Positions 24,646 through 32,528 of a stretch of 64,000 nt of DNA are shown one piece after another. The notes under the pieces were generated by a model, which saw nothing but the letters and a program-made list of their open reading frames with translations, had not been told where the DNA came from and made no database searches. The translations under genes and the position numbers were made by a program. Source of the DNA: Chryseobacterium shigense (GTDB lineage: Bacteria > Bacteroidota > Bacteroidia > Flavobacteriales > Weeksellaceae); contig NZ_FTNY01000004.1 in assembly GCF_900156575.1 (NCBI RefSeq), positions 372,001 to 436,000 on the forward strand, in the 5' to 3' direction. The first letter of the stretch is position 1, and each line of letters opens with the position of its first letter.

Positions 24646-24935
24646 TCATGCCAAAAGTAGGTGATGACAAAAATACTTTCGGATATTTTTAAAAGTTATT
24701 ATCTATTAAAAAAATCAGGATATGGTAATTATCGGGGGTAATAAATAAAAAAATCCTATAAAATGAGAAGTTAACGTATAATTATAAGGGATAAAATGCA
24801 TAATGTCTTTATTTTCAATTGAACTATAAAAACCATATACTTCCTCTTTTTATGACGAATATCATGTTTGGCTTTATTTACTACCCTAGTATTCGTTAGA
24901 AACAGTTCCCTTTTTTGACTCAAAGGGTGAGAAAA

Positions 24936-25023
24936 ATAAAAAGCCTCCTGACGGAGGCCTCAAAAAACACAAATGATGAAAAAAATTTTTATAATCTATA
25001 TAAAACTATCGATCGTTTAATTC
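24936..25023 (-). ncRNA. Candidate small RNA C
   Basis: On the minus strand a perfect -7 box TACTTTTG (25037-25030) is followed by ~88 nt that end in a hairpin (AGGCCTCC with GGAGGCTT, 24941-24960, paired through one G-U wobble only on this strand) and T-runs. The last ~48 nt (24941-24988) recur at 26354-26398 after another small gene. No open frame is present. I infer a small RNA or a stand-alone terminator element. Confidence 0.42.
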
Positions 25024-25037
25024 TATATTCAAAAGTA

Positions 25038-25415
25038 TAACATTCAGTCTGTAAATTTTATGAGTTGAATCATAAAGCCCTTTTTTAACATATTTACCAG
25101 CAAAACCGGGGTTAAAATGTGGAGTTTACACCACACCCTTTAATTGATGCATCAAAATCTACATTGAAAAAAAATTCTGAAAATTAATTTTATTCGCTAC
25201 TCTTTTCATTGTTTTTCGTCTAAAAAACATTCATTTATAGCATTTTAAAGACTTCCTAAACGATAAAAGATCTATACCTATAATCCATTATATAAGATCA
25301 TTCTGTATCATAATGTTGTAATATAATAAAAATTTACCAAATATACCTTGATCCAGGTCATATTTTTAAACTATTTTATTTTATAGTTTTACATTAATAT
25401 TTAATTCAATATAAC
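25038..25415. other. AT-rich gene-free stretch before the glycosyltransferase
   Basis: I see no gene here. It should contain the glycosyltransferase promoter, but no clean TAnnTTTG box is near the GTG start. Tiny frames on the minus strand are below 20 codons. Confidence 0.4.
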
Positions 25416-26243
25416 GTGATAAAATTCTCTATACTTATAGCCAATTACAATAATGGGAGGTACTTTAGAGACTGTTATAACTCGTTGATTAGCCAGACCT
25501 ATCAAAACTGGGAAGTTATAATTGTTGATGATGCATCTACCGATGACTCTGTAGAAGTTATTAAAACCATTATTAAAAATGACCCCCGTTTCAAGATGTA
25601 TCGCAACGCCACTAATCAGGGCTGCGGATACACCAAAAGAGAATGCATGAAATATGCAGAAGGAGAAATATGTGCTTATCTGGACCCCGATGACGCTATT
25701 TATACAGATGCTCTGGAAAAGATAACACATGAATTTGTAAAAAATGATATTACGGCAGCCTATTCCCAAATGATGCTATGTGATGAAAATCTTATTCCAG
25801 ATAAGGTATTTGCAAGTACAAAACAGATTTACAACAGCAGATTTTTTTTCAACTGCCCTACTCAGTTTGCCCATTTTTTCACCTTTAAAAAAGAAACTTA
25901 TCTAAAAACTTCAGGCATCAATCCCCATTTGAAAAGCGCTGTAGATCAGGATCTATACCTAAAGATTCTTGAACACGGAAGCGTAAAATACATAAAAGAA
26001 CCGCTTTATATGTACAGGCTGCACTCCAAAGGTATTTCCCAACAGAGTTCCAAACCAAGCGCCAAAGAATCTTTTGCTAAAGTCATCCATGATACGATGA
26101 AAAGAAGAGGAATCAGAAAGATCAACAACCAGACCGTTCCGGAAGTATATACTAACCCACAGGAAATCTATGAGCTCCTGAATTATCAGACACAAAAACT
26201 TCACCGGCTGATCAATAAAGTAAAGGTAACATTCAATATATAA
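25416..26243 (+). CDS. Glycosyltransferase family 2
   Basis: This 275-residue enzyme starts with GTG and has a GT-A fold: FSILIANYNNGRYFRDCYNS, then NWEVIIVDDASTDDSVEV. The metal-binding segment AYLDPDDAI corresponds to the DxD motif. A conserved acceptor-side region, SAVDQDLYLKI, lies near residue 172. It transfers a sugar from a nucleotide donor to an unknown acceptor, probably a cell-surface glycan. It stands alone rather than in a polysaccharide cluster. A terminator follows directly. Confidence 0.9.
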   Translation: MIKFSILIANYNNGRYFRDCYNSLISQTYQNWEVIIVDDASTDDSVEVIKTIIKNDPRFKMYRNATNQGCGYTKRECMKYAEGEICAYLDPDDAIYTDALEKITHEFVKNDITAAYSQMMLCDENLIPDKVFASTKQIYNSRFFFNCPTQFAHFFTFKKETYLKTSGINPHLKSAVDQDLYLKILEHGSVKYIKEPLYMYRLHSKGISQQSSKPSAKESFAKVIHDTMKRRGIRKINNQTVPEVYTNPQEIYELLNYQTQKLHRLINKVKVTFNI

Positions 26244-26250
26244 TATACAT

Positions 26251-26278
26251 GGCTTCTCAATATCGAGAAGCCTTTTTT
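26251..26278 (+). terminator. Terminator of the glycosyltransferase gene
   Basis: GGCTTCTC (26251-26258) pairs with GAGAAGCC (26265-26272), followed by six T. Confidence 0.85.
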
Positions 26279-26346
26279 ATTCGTTATATACGCTAGCAAT
26301 CATGATCATAATGATTCGTAGGGGGCGTTTGTTCCCGTATGAATTC

Positions 26347-26420
26347 AAAAAAAAGACCTCCCATTCAGGAGGCCTAAAACACAAATGATGAAAAAAATCT
26401 GTTTAGAAAATTCTAAACAG
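26347..26420 (-). terminator. Terminator and 3' repeat D, sharing sequence with candidate RNA C
   Basis: On the minus strand a perfect 10-bp hairpin (CTGTTTAGAA and its complement, 26399-26420) is followed by ATTTTTTTCATCATTTGTG, then the stem AGGCCTCC/GGAGGTCT (26354-26375) and seven T. The stem closes through a G-U wobble only on this strand. The 26354-26398 part matches 24941-24988. It lies directly downstream of the 26446-26616 small gene. Confidence 0.6.
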
Positions 26421-26445
26421 AAATCCGTCGACACTGAATGTCTCA

Positions 26446-26616
26446 CTATCTTTTTCTAGTATATTTTTTCCAGTACGGAAAATCATAGCTGTAGCACCAA
26501 AAGTCCGACTTACGATTTATTTTTTTCAGAATCAGACAACATCCAGAAATAGCAAGCATTGATAGAATAAATAAAATAATCATTTTTAGGATAAATGAAT
26601 AGTCATAGACGTCCAT
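26446..26616 (-). CDS. Small membrane peptide, unrecognised
   Basis: An open frame of 56 residues starts at the ATG at 26616. After MDVYDYSFI it has one strong membrane helix (about residues 9-30, KMIILFILSMLAISGCCLIL). A basic and aromatic tail follows (KKINRKS, FWCYSYDFPYWKKYTRKR). The hydrophobic helix with positive tail and the terminator right behind it make it more credible than a chance frame. I know no family. It lies downstream of the 26756-27202 lipoprotein on the same strand. Confidence 0.45.
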   Translation of the reverse strand: MDVYDYSFILKMIILFILSMLAISGCCLILKKINRKSDFWCYSYDFPYWKKYTRKR

Positions 26617-26755
26617 AATTAATAGTTTTCAGTTTTTATAATGTTATATATTTAATAAAACGCAAAACAATGTGAATAAAACAAACTATATCTAAAATTC
26701 ATTTTAAAAAAATCCTCTTTCGAAAATCTATATTATCCTTATTCTATCACAAAGT

Positions 26756-27202
26756 TTACTCTGCCCAGGTCACCGGAATATACACGGTAACATATCCATC
26801 TGCATCTACCTGAGCATCAGATATCGTTCCCGTTACAGATCCATAACCTGTCCAGCCTCCCTGTCCCTGCATCGCAGAAAACGTATATGTTCCTGCAGGG
26901 ATTCCTTCATAATACCCTGGAAGCGTCTGAAAACCTCCGCTGTAATAGGTATCATAAACCTCTCCTGTTACCGTATTCTCAGCCAGAAAGCTTCCGACAT
27001 CATGATTACCCGAGAGCATCTTGGTTCCGTCCAAAGCAATAAGGCCAAACCTTACTTTATAAGTTTTCGTTTTTGAAACTTCTTTAGAGGTTCCGGAATG
27101 AGCCTGCGGCTGAGTATCTGCCATGATTTCGTCATTAGAACATGATACAGCCATAACCGACAGAGCTACAAAAGCCATTGTTTTAAAAATTGATATTTTC
27201 AT
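26756..27202 (-). CDS. Small exported lipoprotein, unknown function
   Basis: This 148-residue protein starts at the ATG at 27202 with a lipoprotein signal (FKTMAFVALSVMAVSC, Cys21); a longer frame to 27259 lacks it. The mature part is Gly/Thr/Tyr-rich with beta-type repeats (GSFLAENTVTGEVYDTYY, then GIPAGTYTFSAMQGQGGW and GYVTVYIPVTWAE), resembling a small carboxypeptidase-regulatory-like or prealbumin-like sandwich domain. No family is recognised with confidence. It is probably anchored in the outer membrane. It is divergent from the glycine-zipper lipoprotein gene. Confidence 0.7.
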   Translation of the reverse strand: MKISIFKTMAFVALSVMAVSCSNDEIMADTQPQAHSGTSKEVSKTKTYKVRFGLIALDGTKMLSGNHDVGSFLAENTVTGEVYDTYYSGGFQTLPGYYEGIPAGTYTFSAMQGQGGWTGYGSVTGTISDAQVDADGYVTVYIPVTWAE

Positions 27203-27453
27203 ATGAAAGTAATTTGGTATTCCAAAAGTAACCAATTCATATGAACTGAATAAAAACACTTAATGAACTAAAAATTACATTCCGCAACCGCGGCTGGAAG
27301 CACAAACAACCCTCTACGAATTATCCATGAAAAACAAATTTTATCTTAAAATATAAGATTTTAACATTCCTTAACTAAATGTTGGCTTCATAATTGAGAA
27401 TATATAGATAGTTGCCGCCGTTTTGGCTAAAACTACTTATTAAAATTTGAATT

Positions 27454-28005
27454 ATGAGAAAGATAGTATTAGCAGGTTTTTTATCAGTCTTTTTAATGAC
27501 GGCCTGCAAAAAAGACGACAGAACAGCTGAAAAATCACTGGAAGAACAAAAACTGGAATTCCAGGCCAGACAACTTGATATAGAAAAGCAGAAGCTGGCT
27601 ATTGAAAAAGAAAAATTGGTATACGAGGCACAGAAAAAAGTCGACAGCATCTCAGAAAGCAAAAAAGCCCAGGCAGCTGCTGTCAGCAATTCAAAACCTA
27701 AAGTTATAAGAGAAACGAGAACAGTATATAGAGACCGGGGATCCAACTCCAACTCAGGAGGCGGAACGTATGCAGACAATGGAAACAGTTCGTCACAAGG
27801 AACAACCCAAAAGAAAAAAGGATGGAGTAAAGCCGCCAAAGGAACGGCTATCGGTGCAGTAGGAGGTGCCGCTGTCGGAGCTATTGTAGCTAAGAAAAAC
27901 AGAGGTTTGGGTGCCGTGATTGGCGGTGTAGTTGGTGGTGCAACAGGTTATACGATCGGTAGAGCCGGGGACAGAAAAGACGGAAGAGTTCAACCCCGTA
28001 ATTAA
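27454..28005 (+). CDS. Glycine-zipper lipoprotein with coiled coil
   Basis: This 183-residue lipoprotein has Cys18 after MRKIVLAGFLSVFLMTA. An acidic/basic coiled coil follows (about residues 25-70, rich in EKQKL/EKEKL), then a Ser/Gly linker. The C-terminal glycine zipper (about 125-170) has AIGAVGGAAVGAIVAKK and GAVIGGVVGGATGYTIGR. Glycine-zipper lipoproteins are envelope proteins of unclear role. The opposite-strand frame across this gene is a shadow. A terminator follows directly. Confidence 0.85.
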   Translation: MRKIVLAGFLSVFLMTACKKDDRTAEKSLEEQKLEFQARQLDIEKQKLAIEKEKLVYEAQKKVDSISESKKAQAAAVSNSKPKVIRETRTVYRDRGSNSNSGGGTYADNGNSSSQGTTQKKKGWSKAAKGTAIGAVGGAAVGAIVAKKNRGLGAVIGGVVGGATGYTIGRAGDRKDGRVQPRN

Positions 28006-28025
28006 TATTTTTCACGATACCATTT

Positions 28026-28057
28026 AAAGATTGCTTATTTTTAGGCAATCTTTTTTT
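28026..28057 (+). terminator. Terminator flush against the next start codon
   Basis: AAAGATTGC (28026-28034) pairs with GCAATCTTT (28045-28053), followed by T to 28057. The next gene starts at 28058, so the hairpin is also the whole visible leader of that gene. Confidence 0.75.
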
Positions 28058-29689
28058 ATGATACTACTTTTACTTTCTTCGGTCTTCATTCTTTCGGTCC
28101 TTTTGGGTTGGGGAAAGATCATGGAAAGTATTTTCGGGAATTTGTTTCGTGGAATTTCGGGACTTATTTTAGCTGGGATATTAGGCCTTAGTCTGATCTG
28201 GACTGTTTTTGCCTTTTTCATTCCTATCAATCTTTATGTAGAGGTTCCTTTTGTTGTAGCAGGTATTTTGTTTTTCTTCAAAAAGAAGCTTTACCTCGAT
28301 TTGTATCGGTTCTCGAAAAAAGATTCGGTTTTAATTGGCAGTATTTCACTTGTCATCTTATATGGCAGTTCCTTCTATCCTTATATATTAGATCATTTCG
28401 GATACTATGTTCCTACGATCAAATGGCTTACAGAATATGGCCTGGTGAAAGGTATTTCCAACCTGGATCTTACATTGGGGCAGATGTCGGTCTGGCATAT
28501 TTTCCAGGCTGGATTTTCTGGTTTTTCAGACCCTTTTTTAAGGATGAATGCTATTTTACTCATTATTTATACCCTTTATATTTTTGAAAGAAAAAGCTGG
28601 GTTCAGCTATCTTTCATTCCGGTGCTTTTGCTCTTTTCACAGTCGCCAAGCCCTGATTTACCTGTCATCACTTTATCCCTGATTATTTTAAATGAGCTCA
28701 TAACAGGCAATAAAAATATCACCCTCCTTTGGGCCTATGCTGTTTTTATTTTTTCTATAAAGCCTACCATGATCTGGCTCCCATTACTGATATTCCTTTC
28801 TTCAGGGCTTGTTTCCAAACCTAATTATAAACATACCTTCTTCGGAATTCTTATCCTTTTATTATTCTTTATCAAAAATATATGGACGTTTGGTTATCCT
28901 ATATTTCCAGTAGCTATCGGCGATCTTGGCATCAGCTGGAAACCCAATCCGGAAGTACTGAAAATTTCTTCAGAATATGCTATTCAGAAAACATATGATA
29001 TGCAGTACACTTATGAGGAAATTCAAAAATTTTCACCTTATGATGCTGTCAGAAACTGGTTTTCGCTGGAAGGAATAAAATCAAAAATTAATATCCTCTT
29101 TATTTCAGGTTTGGCTATATTTTCAGTTTTCGCTTTTATCAAAAAGAAAAAAATTGTCACGCTGATCTGTATTTCCTTGTGGATAAAAAGTCTATTGGTA
29201 TTGGCGTTTTCTGCGCAGTATCGTTTTTTTATTGATGTATTTTTTGTGATCTTTTTTGTTCTGTTCATTCATTTGAGTAAAAAAACGTCACTCCTATTCT
29301 TCACTTCACTAAGTTTATTTATCATAGCATCTCTAAGTTTTCCAAACATTATCCGTCAATATATTCCGAGTTTCAGGCCAGGAAATTTTATGGTGGGATT
29401 GAAAAAAGAACAGCTGTACCAACCGTCGACTTACCATTACAACCAATTTAAAACATTCCAAACCGGAAACTTAAAATTCAATATATCAAAAGATTACCCT
29501 TTTAATTTTGACACTCCGATTCCTGCCATTTCATCCGGATATGTTATTGAAAATATACAGTCAGGAATTTTCCCTCAGTATATTGATCCCAAAAACGTAA
29601 AAAAAGGAGTGATCTGGAAAAAACTGAGCCCACTGGAAAAAACGGAAGCAGAGAACATTATCAATACTATCAAACATACTGATCAATAG
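28058..29689 (+). CDS. Polytopic inner-membrane protein, possibly GT-C-like
   Basis: This 543-residue protein has about ten hydrophobic segments in the first 430 residues and a soluble C-terminal part with a Tyr/Pro-rich region. An aromatic loop with YPYILDHFGYYVPTIKWLTE after the third helix contains a D-H pair, and a longer extracytoplasmic loop follows. This resembles GT-C-type membrane glycosyltransferases and the LIC_10190-type membrane proteins, but I cannot assign an activity. The start is set to the ATG at 28058, since the upstream TTG at 28031 lies inside the terminator stem. Confidence 0.7.
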   Translation: MILLLLSSVFILSVLLGWGKIMESIFGNLFRGISGLILAGILGLSLIWTVFAFFIPINLYVEVPFVVAGILFFFKKKLYLDLYRFSKKDSVLIGSISLVILYGSSFYPYILDHFGYYVPTIKWLTEYGLVKGISNLDLTLGQMSVWHIFQAGFSGFSDPFLRMNAILLIIYTLYIFERKSWVQLSFIPVLLLFSQSPSPDLPVITLSLIILNELITGNKNITLLWAYAVFIFSIKPTMIWLPLLIFLSSGLVSKPNYKHTFFGILILLLFFIKNIWTFGYPIFPVAIGDLGISWKPNPEVLKISSEYAIQKTYDMQYTYEEIQKFSPYDAVRNWFSLEGIKSKINILFISGLAIFSVFAFIKKKKIVTLICISLWIKSLLVLAFSAQYRFFIDVFFVIFFVLFIHLSKKTSLLFFTSLSLFIIASLSFPNIIRQYIPSFRPGNFMVGLKKEQLYQPSTYHYNQFKTFQTGNLKFNISKDYPFNFDTPIPAISSGYVIENIQSGIFPQYIDPKNVKKGVIWKKLSPLEKTEAENIINTIKHTDQ

Positions 29690-29739
29690 AACAAATCCAG
29701 AAACTTTAATATCTGAAGAAAAATAGGTAATTTTGTAAT

Positions 29740-30810
29740 ATGTTCAACACATTAGGTAATCTTCTCAGTCTTACAACATTTGGAGAAAGTCACGGCGTGG
29801 CTTACGGCGGTATCATTAATAATTTTCCGGCAGGATTAACGGTAGATTTCGATAAAATTCAATATGAATTGGATCGTAGAAAGCCAGGCCAGTCTGCGAT
29901 TGTCACTCAACGGAAAGAAAGCGACACGGTAAAGTTCCTTTCCGGGATCTTTGAGGGAAAAACAACAGGTACCCCAATCGGTTTTATTATCGAAAATGAA
30001 AATCAGAAGTCTAAGGATTATGATCACATTGCTGATTCATATCGTCCAAGTCATGCAGATTTCACTTATGACCAGAAATTTGGAATAAGGGACTATCGCG
30101 GGGGCGGAAAATCTTCAGCAAGGGAAACGATTAACTGGGTCGTTGCAGGGGCTTTAGCTAAACAGCTTTTGTCCGGCATCGAGATCAATGCTTATGTTTC
30201 TTCCGTAGGTGATATTTTCTGTGAAAAACCATATCAGGCACTCGATTTTTCCAAAACGGAAAGTAATGATGTACGTTGTCCGGATGCTGAAACGGCCGAA
30301 AAAATGATCGAAAGAATCAAAGAGATCAAAAAAGAAGGCAATACGATTGGCGGAACCGTTACCTGCGTCATTAAAAATGTTCCTGTAGGAATCGGAGAAC
30401 CTATATTTTCAAAGCTTCAGGCTGAATTGGGTAAAGCGATGCTGAACATCAATGCATGCAAGGGATTTGAGTATGGAAGCGGTTTCTGTGGCGCTAAAAT
30501 GACAGGAAAGGAGCACAATGATGCCTTTAATACAGATTTTACCACAAAATCAAATCTTTCAGGAGGGATACAGGGAGGCATTTCCAATGGAATGGATATT
30601 TATTTCCGGGCCGCATTCAAACCTGTAGCGACTATTTTAAGACCTCAGGACAGTGTGGACAAATATGGTAACCCGGTCATCGTTGAAGGAAAGGGACGCC
30701 ACGATCCATGTGTAGTACCAAGAGCAGTTCCTGTTGTGGAAAGCTTAGCGGCATTTGTGCTGGCTGATCTGTTTTTGATCAACAAAACAAGAAACATCAA
30801 TAATTTTTAA
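29740..30810 (+). CDS. aroC: Chorismate synthase
   Basis: AroC makes chorismate from EPSP using reduced FMN, the last step of the shikimate pathway. The 356-residue protein carries all three signatures: [19 protein letters not shown] near the start, [14 protein letters not shown] near residue 120, and [15 protein letters not shown] near the end. A perfect -7 box (TAATTTTG, 29728-29735) ends four bases before the ATG, so the message may begin at or very near the start codon. No other aromatic pathway genes are nearby. Confidence 0.97.
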   Translation: MFNTLGNLLSLTTFGESHGVAYGGIINNFPAGLTVDFDKIQYELDRRKPGQSAIVTQRKESDTVKFLSGIFEGKTTGTPIGFIIENENQKSKDYDHIADSYRPSHADFTYDQKFGIRDYRGGGKSSARETINWVVAGALAKQLLSGIEINAYVSSVGDIFCEKPYQALDFSKTESNDVRCPDAETAEKMIERIKEIKKEGNTIGGTVTCVIKNVPVGIGEPIFSKLQAELGKAMLNINACKGFEYGSGFCGAKMTGKEHNDAFNTDFTTKSNLSGGIQGGISNGMDIYFRAAFKPVATILRPQDSVDKYGNPVIVEGKGRHDPCVVPRAVPVVESLAAFVLADLFLINKTRNINNF

Positions 30811-30827
30811 TATAAATATTTTTAGTA

Positions 30828-31391
30828 ATGAAAAATTACTGGGATCAGGGGATTTCTTTTGAAGAATATCTGCGCATCGGAAAAGAAAGGTTAGAAAATC
30901 CTTCCAACCAACAGGAAATCGAATATCAACAATACTACGAACTTGGGCTTCAGAGAATGGACAGAACGCTGAAAAAGTATGTTCCGGACGAAGAACAGCT
31001 CAAAGAATTGGCATCCAAAAATTTTGACGGAAAGATTTTGATCATTTCAGAAGCATGGTGTGGTGATGCAAGTGCTACCGTTCCTGCACTTGTCAAATTT
31101 TTTGAAGGACACAATGAGGTCAGAGTTTTCCTCAGAGACAGTGATAAAAGTTTAATCAGCCAATATCTGACCAACGGTACAGAATCTATTCCCAAGGTAA
31201 TTATTCTGGACAAAGATTTCAATGTAAAAAATTCCTGGGGTCCGCGTCCGAAATTCGGACATGAATTATTAATGAAACATAAAGCAGATCCTGAAGCTTA
31301 TCCAAAAGATAATTTTTATAACGACCTTCAACTCTATTATGCTAAAAACAGAGGAAAAGATGCAGTGGAAGAAATTTTAGAACTATTATAA
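30828..31391 (+). CDS. Thioredoxin family protein with WCGD motif
   Basis: This 187-residue protein has a thioredoxin fold whose active site reads EAWCGDASATVPALVKFF, so only one Cys is present where CxxC is usual. A cis-Pro-like SIPKVIIL segment follows. It starts 17 bp after aroC and lies before a TlpA-type protein, suggesting a short operon. A bacillithiol or monothiol reductase role is possible by analogy with YtpP-like proteins, but this is inference. Confidence 0.82.
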   Translation: MKNYWDQGISFEEYLRIGKERLENPSNQQEIEYQQYYELGLQRMDRTLKKYVPDEEQLKELASKNFDGKILIISEAWCGDASATVPALVKFFEGHNEVRVFLRDSDKSLISQYLTNGTESIPKVIILDKDFNVKNSWGPRPKFGHELLMKHKADPEAYPKDNFYNDLQLYYAKNRGKDAVEEILELL

Positions 31392-31439
31392 GCATTCATC
31401 GAATTCCAAACGGCAGAAAATAACAGTAAAGATTTACGT

Positions 31440-31979
31440 ATGAAAAAGAATATCATTTATCTTGTCCTCATCATTATTATCGGTGTGATCGCTTTTGTTC
31501 CGGGAGTAAAAGAGTACCTGAAAGACCAGTTCTTTCCGATCGCGACCATTGAAAATGCCGTTCATGTAAGCGAAGAAGATTATGACATTGAGCTGAAAGG
31601 AATCAATGTACCGAATACCAATCTTAAAGCTTTTAAGAATAAACCTGTTTTCCTGAATTTCTGGGGAACATGGTGCCCACCTTGCAGAAAAGAATGGCCT
31701 ACCATTCAGAAGTTATATGATTCCAGAAAAGGAAATGTAGATTTTGTCCTGATCGCAATGAATGATAAAGAGGATGCCGTCATAAAATTTTTAAAGGAAA
31801 ATAATTATACGGTTCCTGTCTATATTGCCCAAAGTCCTATTTCCGAAAAAATTCTTCCGAAAGTATTCCCGACGACTTTCCTGATAGATCAGCACGGAAG
31901 AATCATCATCAAGGAGGATGCCTACAGAGATTGGAACACAGAGACTGTGCATCAGTTCATTGACAATATCATCAAGTAA
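31440..31979 (+). CDS. TlpA-like membrane-anchored thiol-disulfide oxidoreductase
   Basis: This 179-residue protein has an N-terminal membrane anchor (about residues 4-22, IIYLVLIIIIGVIAFVPG) and a periplasmic thioredoxin domain with FWGTWCPPCRKEWP (CxxC near residue 78) and FPTTFLIDQHGRI containing the cis-Pro. It belongs to the TlpA/ResA-type reductases, acting on periplasmic cysteines, for example in cytochrome c maturation. It is 48 bp after the WCGD protein and probably cotranscribed. Confidence 0.9.
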   Translation: MKKNIIYLVLIIIIGVIAFVPGVKEYLKDQFFPIATIENAVHVSEEDYDIELKGINVPNTNLKAFKNKPVFLNFWGTWCPPCRKEWPTIQKLYDSRKGNVDFVLIAMNDKEDAVIKFLKENNYTVPVYIAQSPISEKILPKVFPTTFLIDQHGRIIIKEDAYRDWNTETVHQFIDNIIK

Positions 31980-32063
31980 TTTTTTTTAACTAAATTTTAT
32001 AGTTTATTGGTATAAAATTTGCGAAATTTACTATGTTGAAAATTTATTAAAACTAAACACAAA

Positions 32064-32405
32064 ATGAAATATTCAAAATTGAATCTTGCAAAAGAAGCCA
32101 TCAGCCACAAAGGTTTCGTAAAAAAAATTCCTGATATTTTCAGAATGGTCAAATTATGGCGAAGAGGAGAATACCCGATGAGATCCATTGATATTATCCT
32201 TCCACTTTTGGGAATTCTTTATGTCATCTCTCCTATTGACCTGTTGCCGGAGTTTGCGGTACCTGTTTTAGGGGTTATGGATGACCTGGCAGTATTGTCA
32301 CTAACGATTCCAAAGCTTATTAAAGAAGTCGATAAGTTCTTGTTATGGGAAGCGGAACAAAGGCTGAGCGGAACTAAAATCATTGATGCAGAAATTGTAA
32401 AATAA
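32064..32405 (+). CDS. YkvA / DUF1232 family protein
   Basis: This 113-residue protein carries the DUF1232 core YVISPIDLLPEFAVPVLGVM directly followed by DDLAVLSL, inside a hydrophobic hairpin (about residues 48-82). The family is widespread and membrane-associated, with no established function. It is monocistronic, with a strong terminator behind it. The upstream box TAAAATTTG has one base too many for a perfect -7 element. Confidence 0.88.
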   Translation: MKYSKLNLAKEAISHKGFVKKIPDIFRMVKLWRRGEYPMRSIDIILPLLGILYVISPIDLLPEFAVPVLGVMDDLAVLSLTIPKLIKEVDKFLLWEAEQRLSGTKIIDAEIVK

Positions 32406-32426
32406 TACTTTACAGAAATATTTTTA

Positions 32427-32457
32427 AACCATCCTGAACATTTCGGGATGGTTTTTT
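32427..32457 (+). terminator. Terminator of the DUF1232 gene
   Basis: AACCATCCTGAA (32427-32438) pairs with TTCGGGATGGTT (32442-32453) with one U-G wobble, followed by T residues. Confidence 0.85.
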
Positions 32458-32528
32458 ATTGACAAATGGGTGATAAATTTTTAAGCCTTATTTCAAATCC
32501 TTAAATTTGCAGTATCTAATAAAAAATA

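Noticed and set aside
25159..25210. 16-codon minus-strand frame near candidate RNA C
   Set aside because: Too short, without start context or conservation evidence.
21000..27300. Search for a known defence system, prophage or insertion sequence in the gene-poor segment
   Set aside because: No transposase, integrase, nuclease-helicase pair, reverse transcriptase or target duplication was found; only small peptides, single transporters or enzymes and RNA-like elements are present.
27375..27839. 154-residue minus-strand frame
   Set aside because: It is antisense to the glycine-zipper lipoprotein, which has a proper lipoprotein signal and coiled coil. The Ser/Phe-rich translation reflects the reversed Lys/Glu codons.
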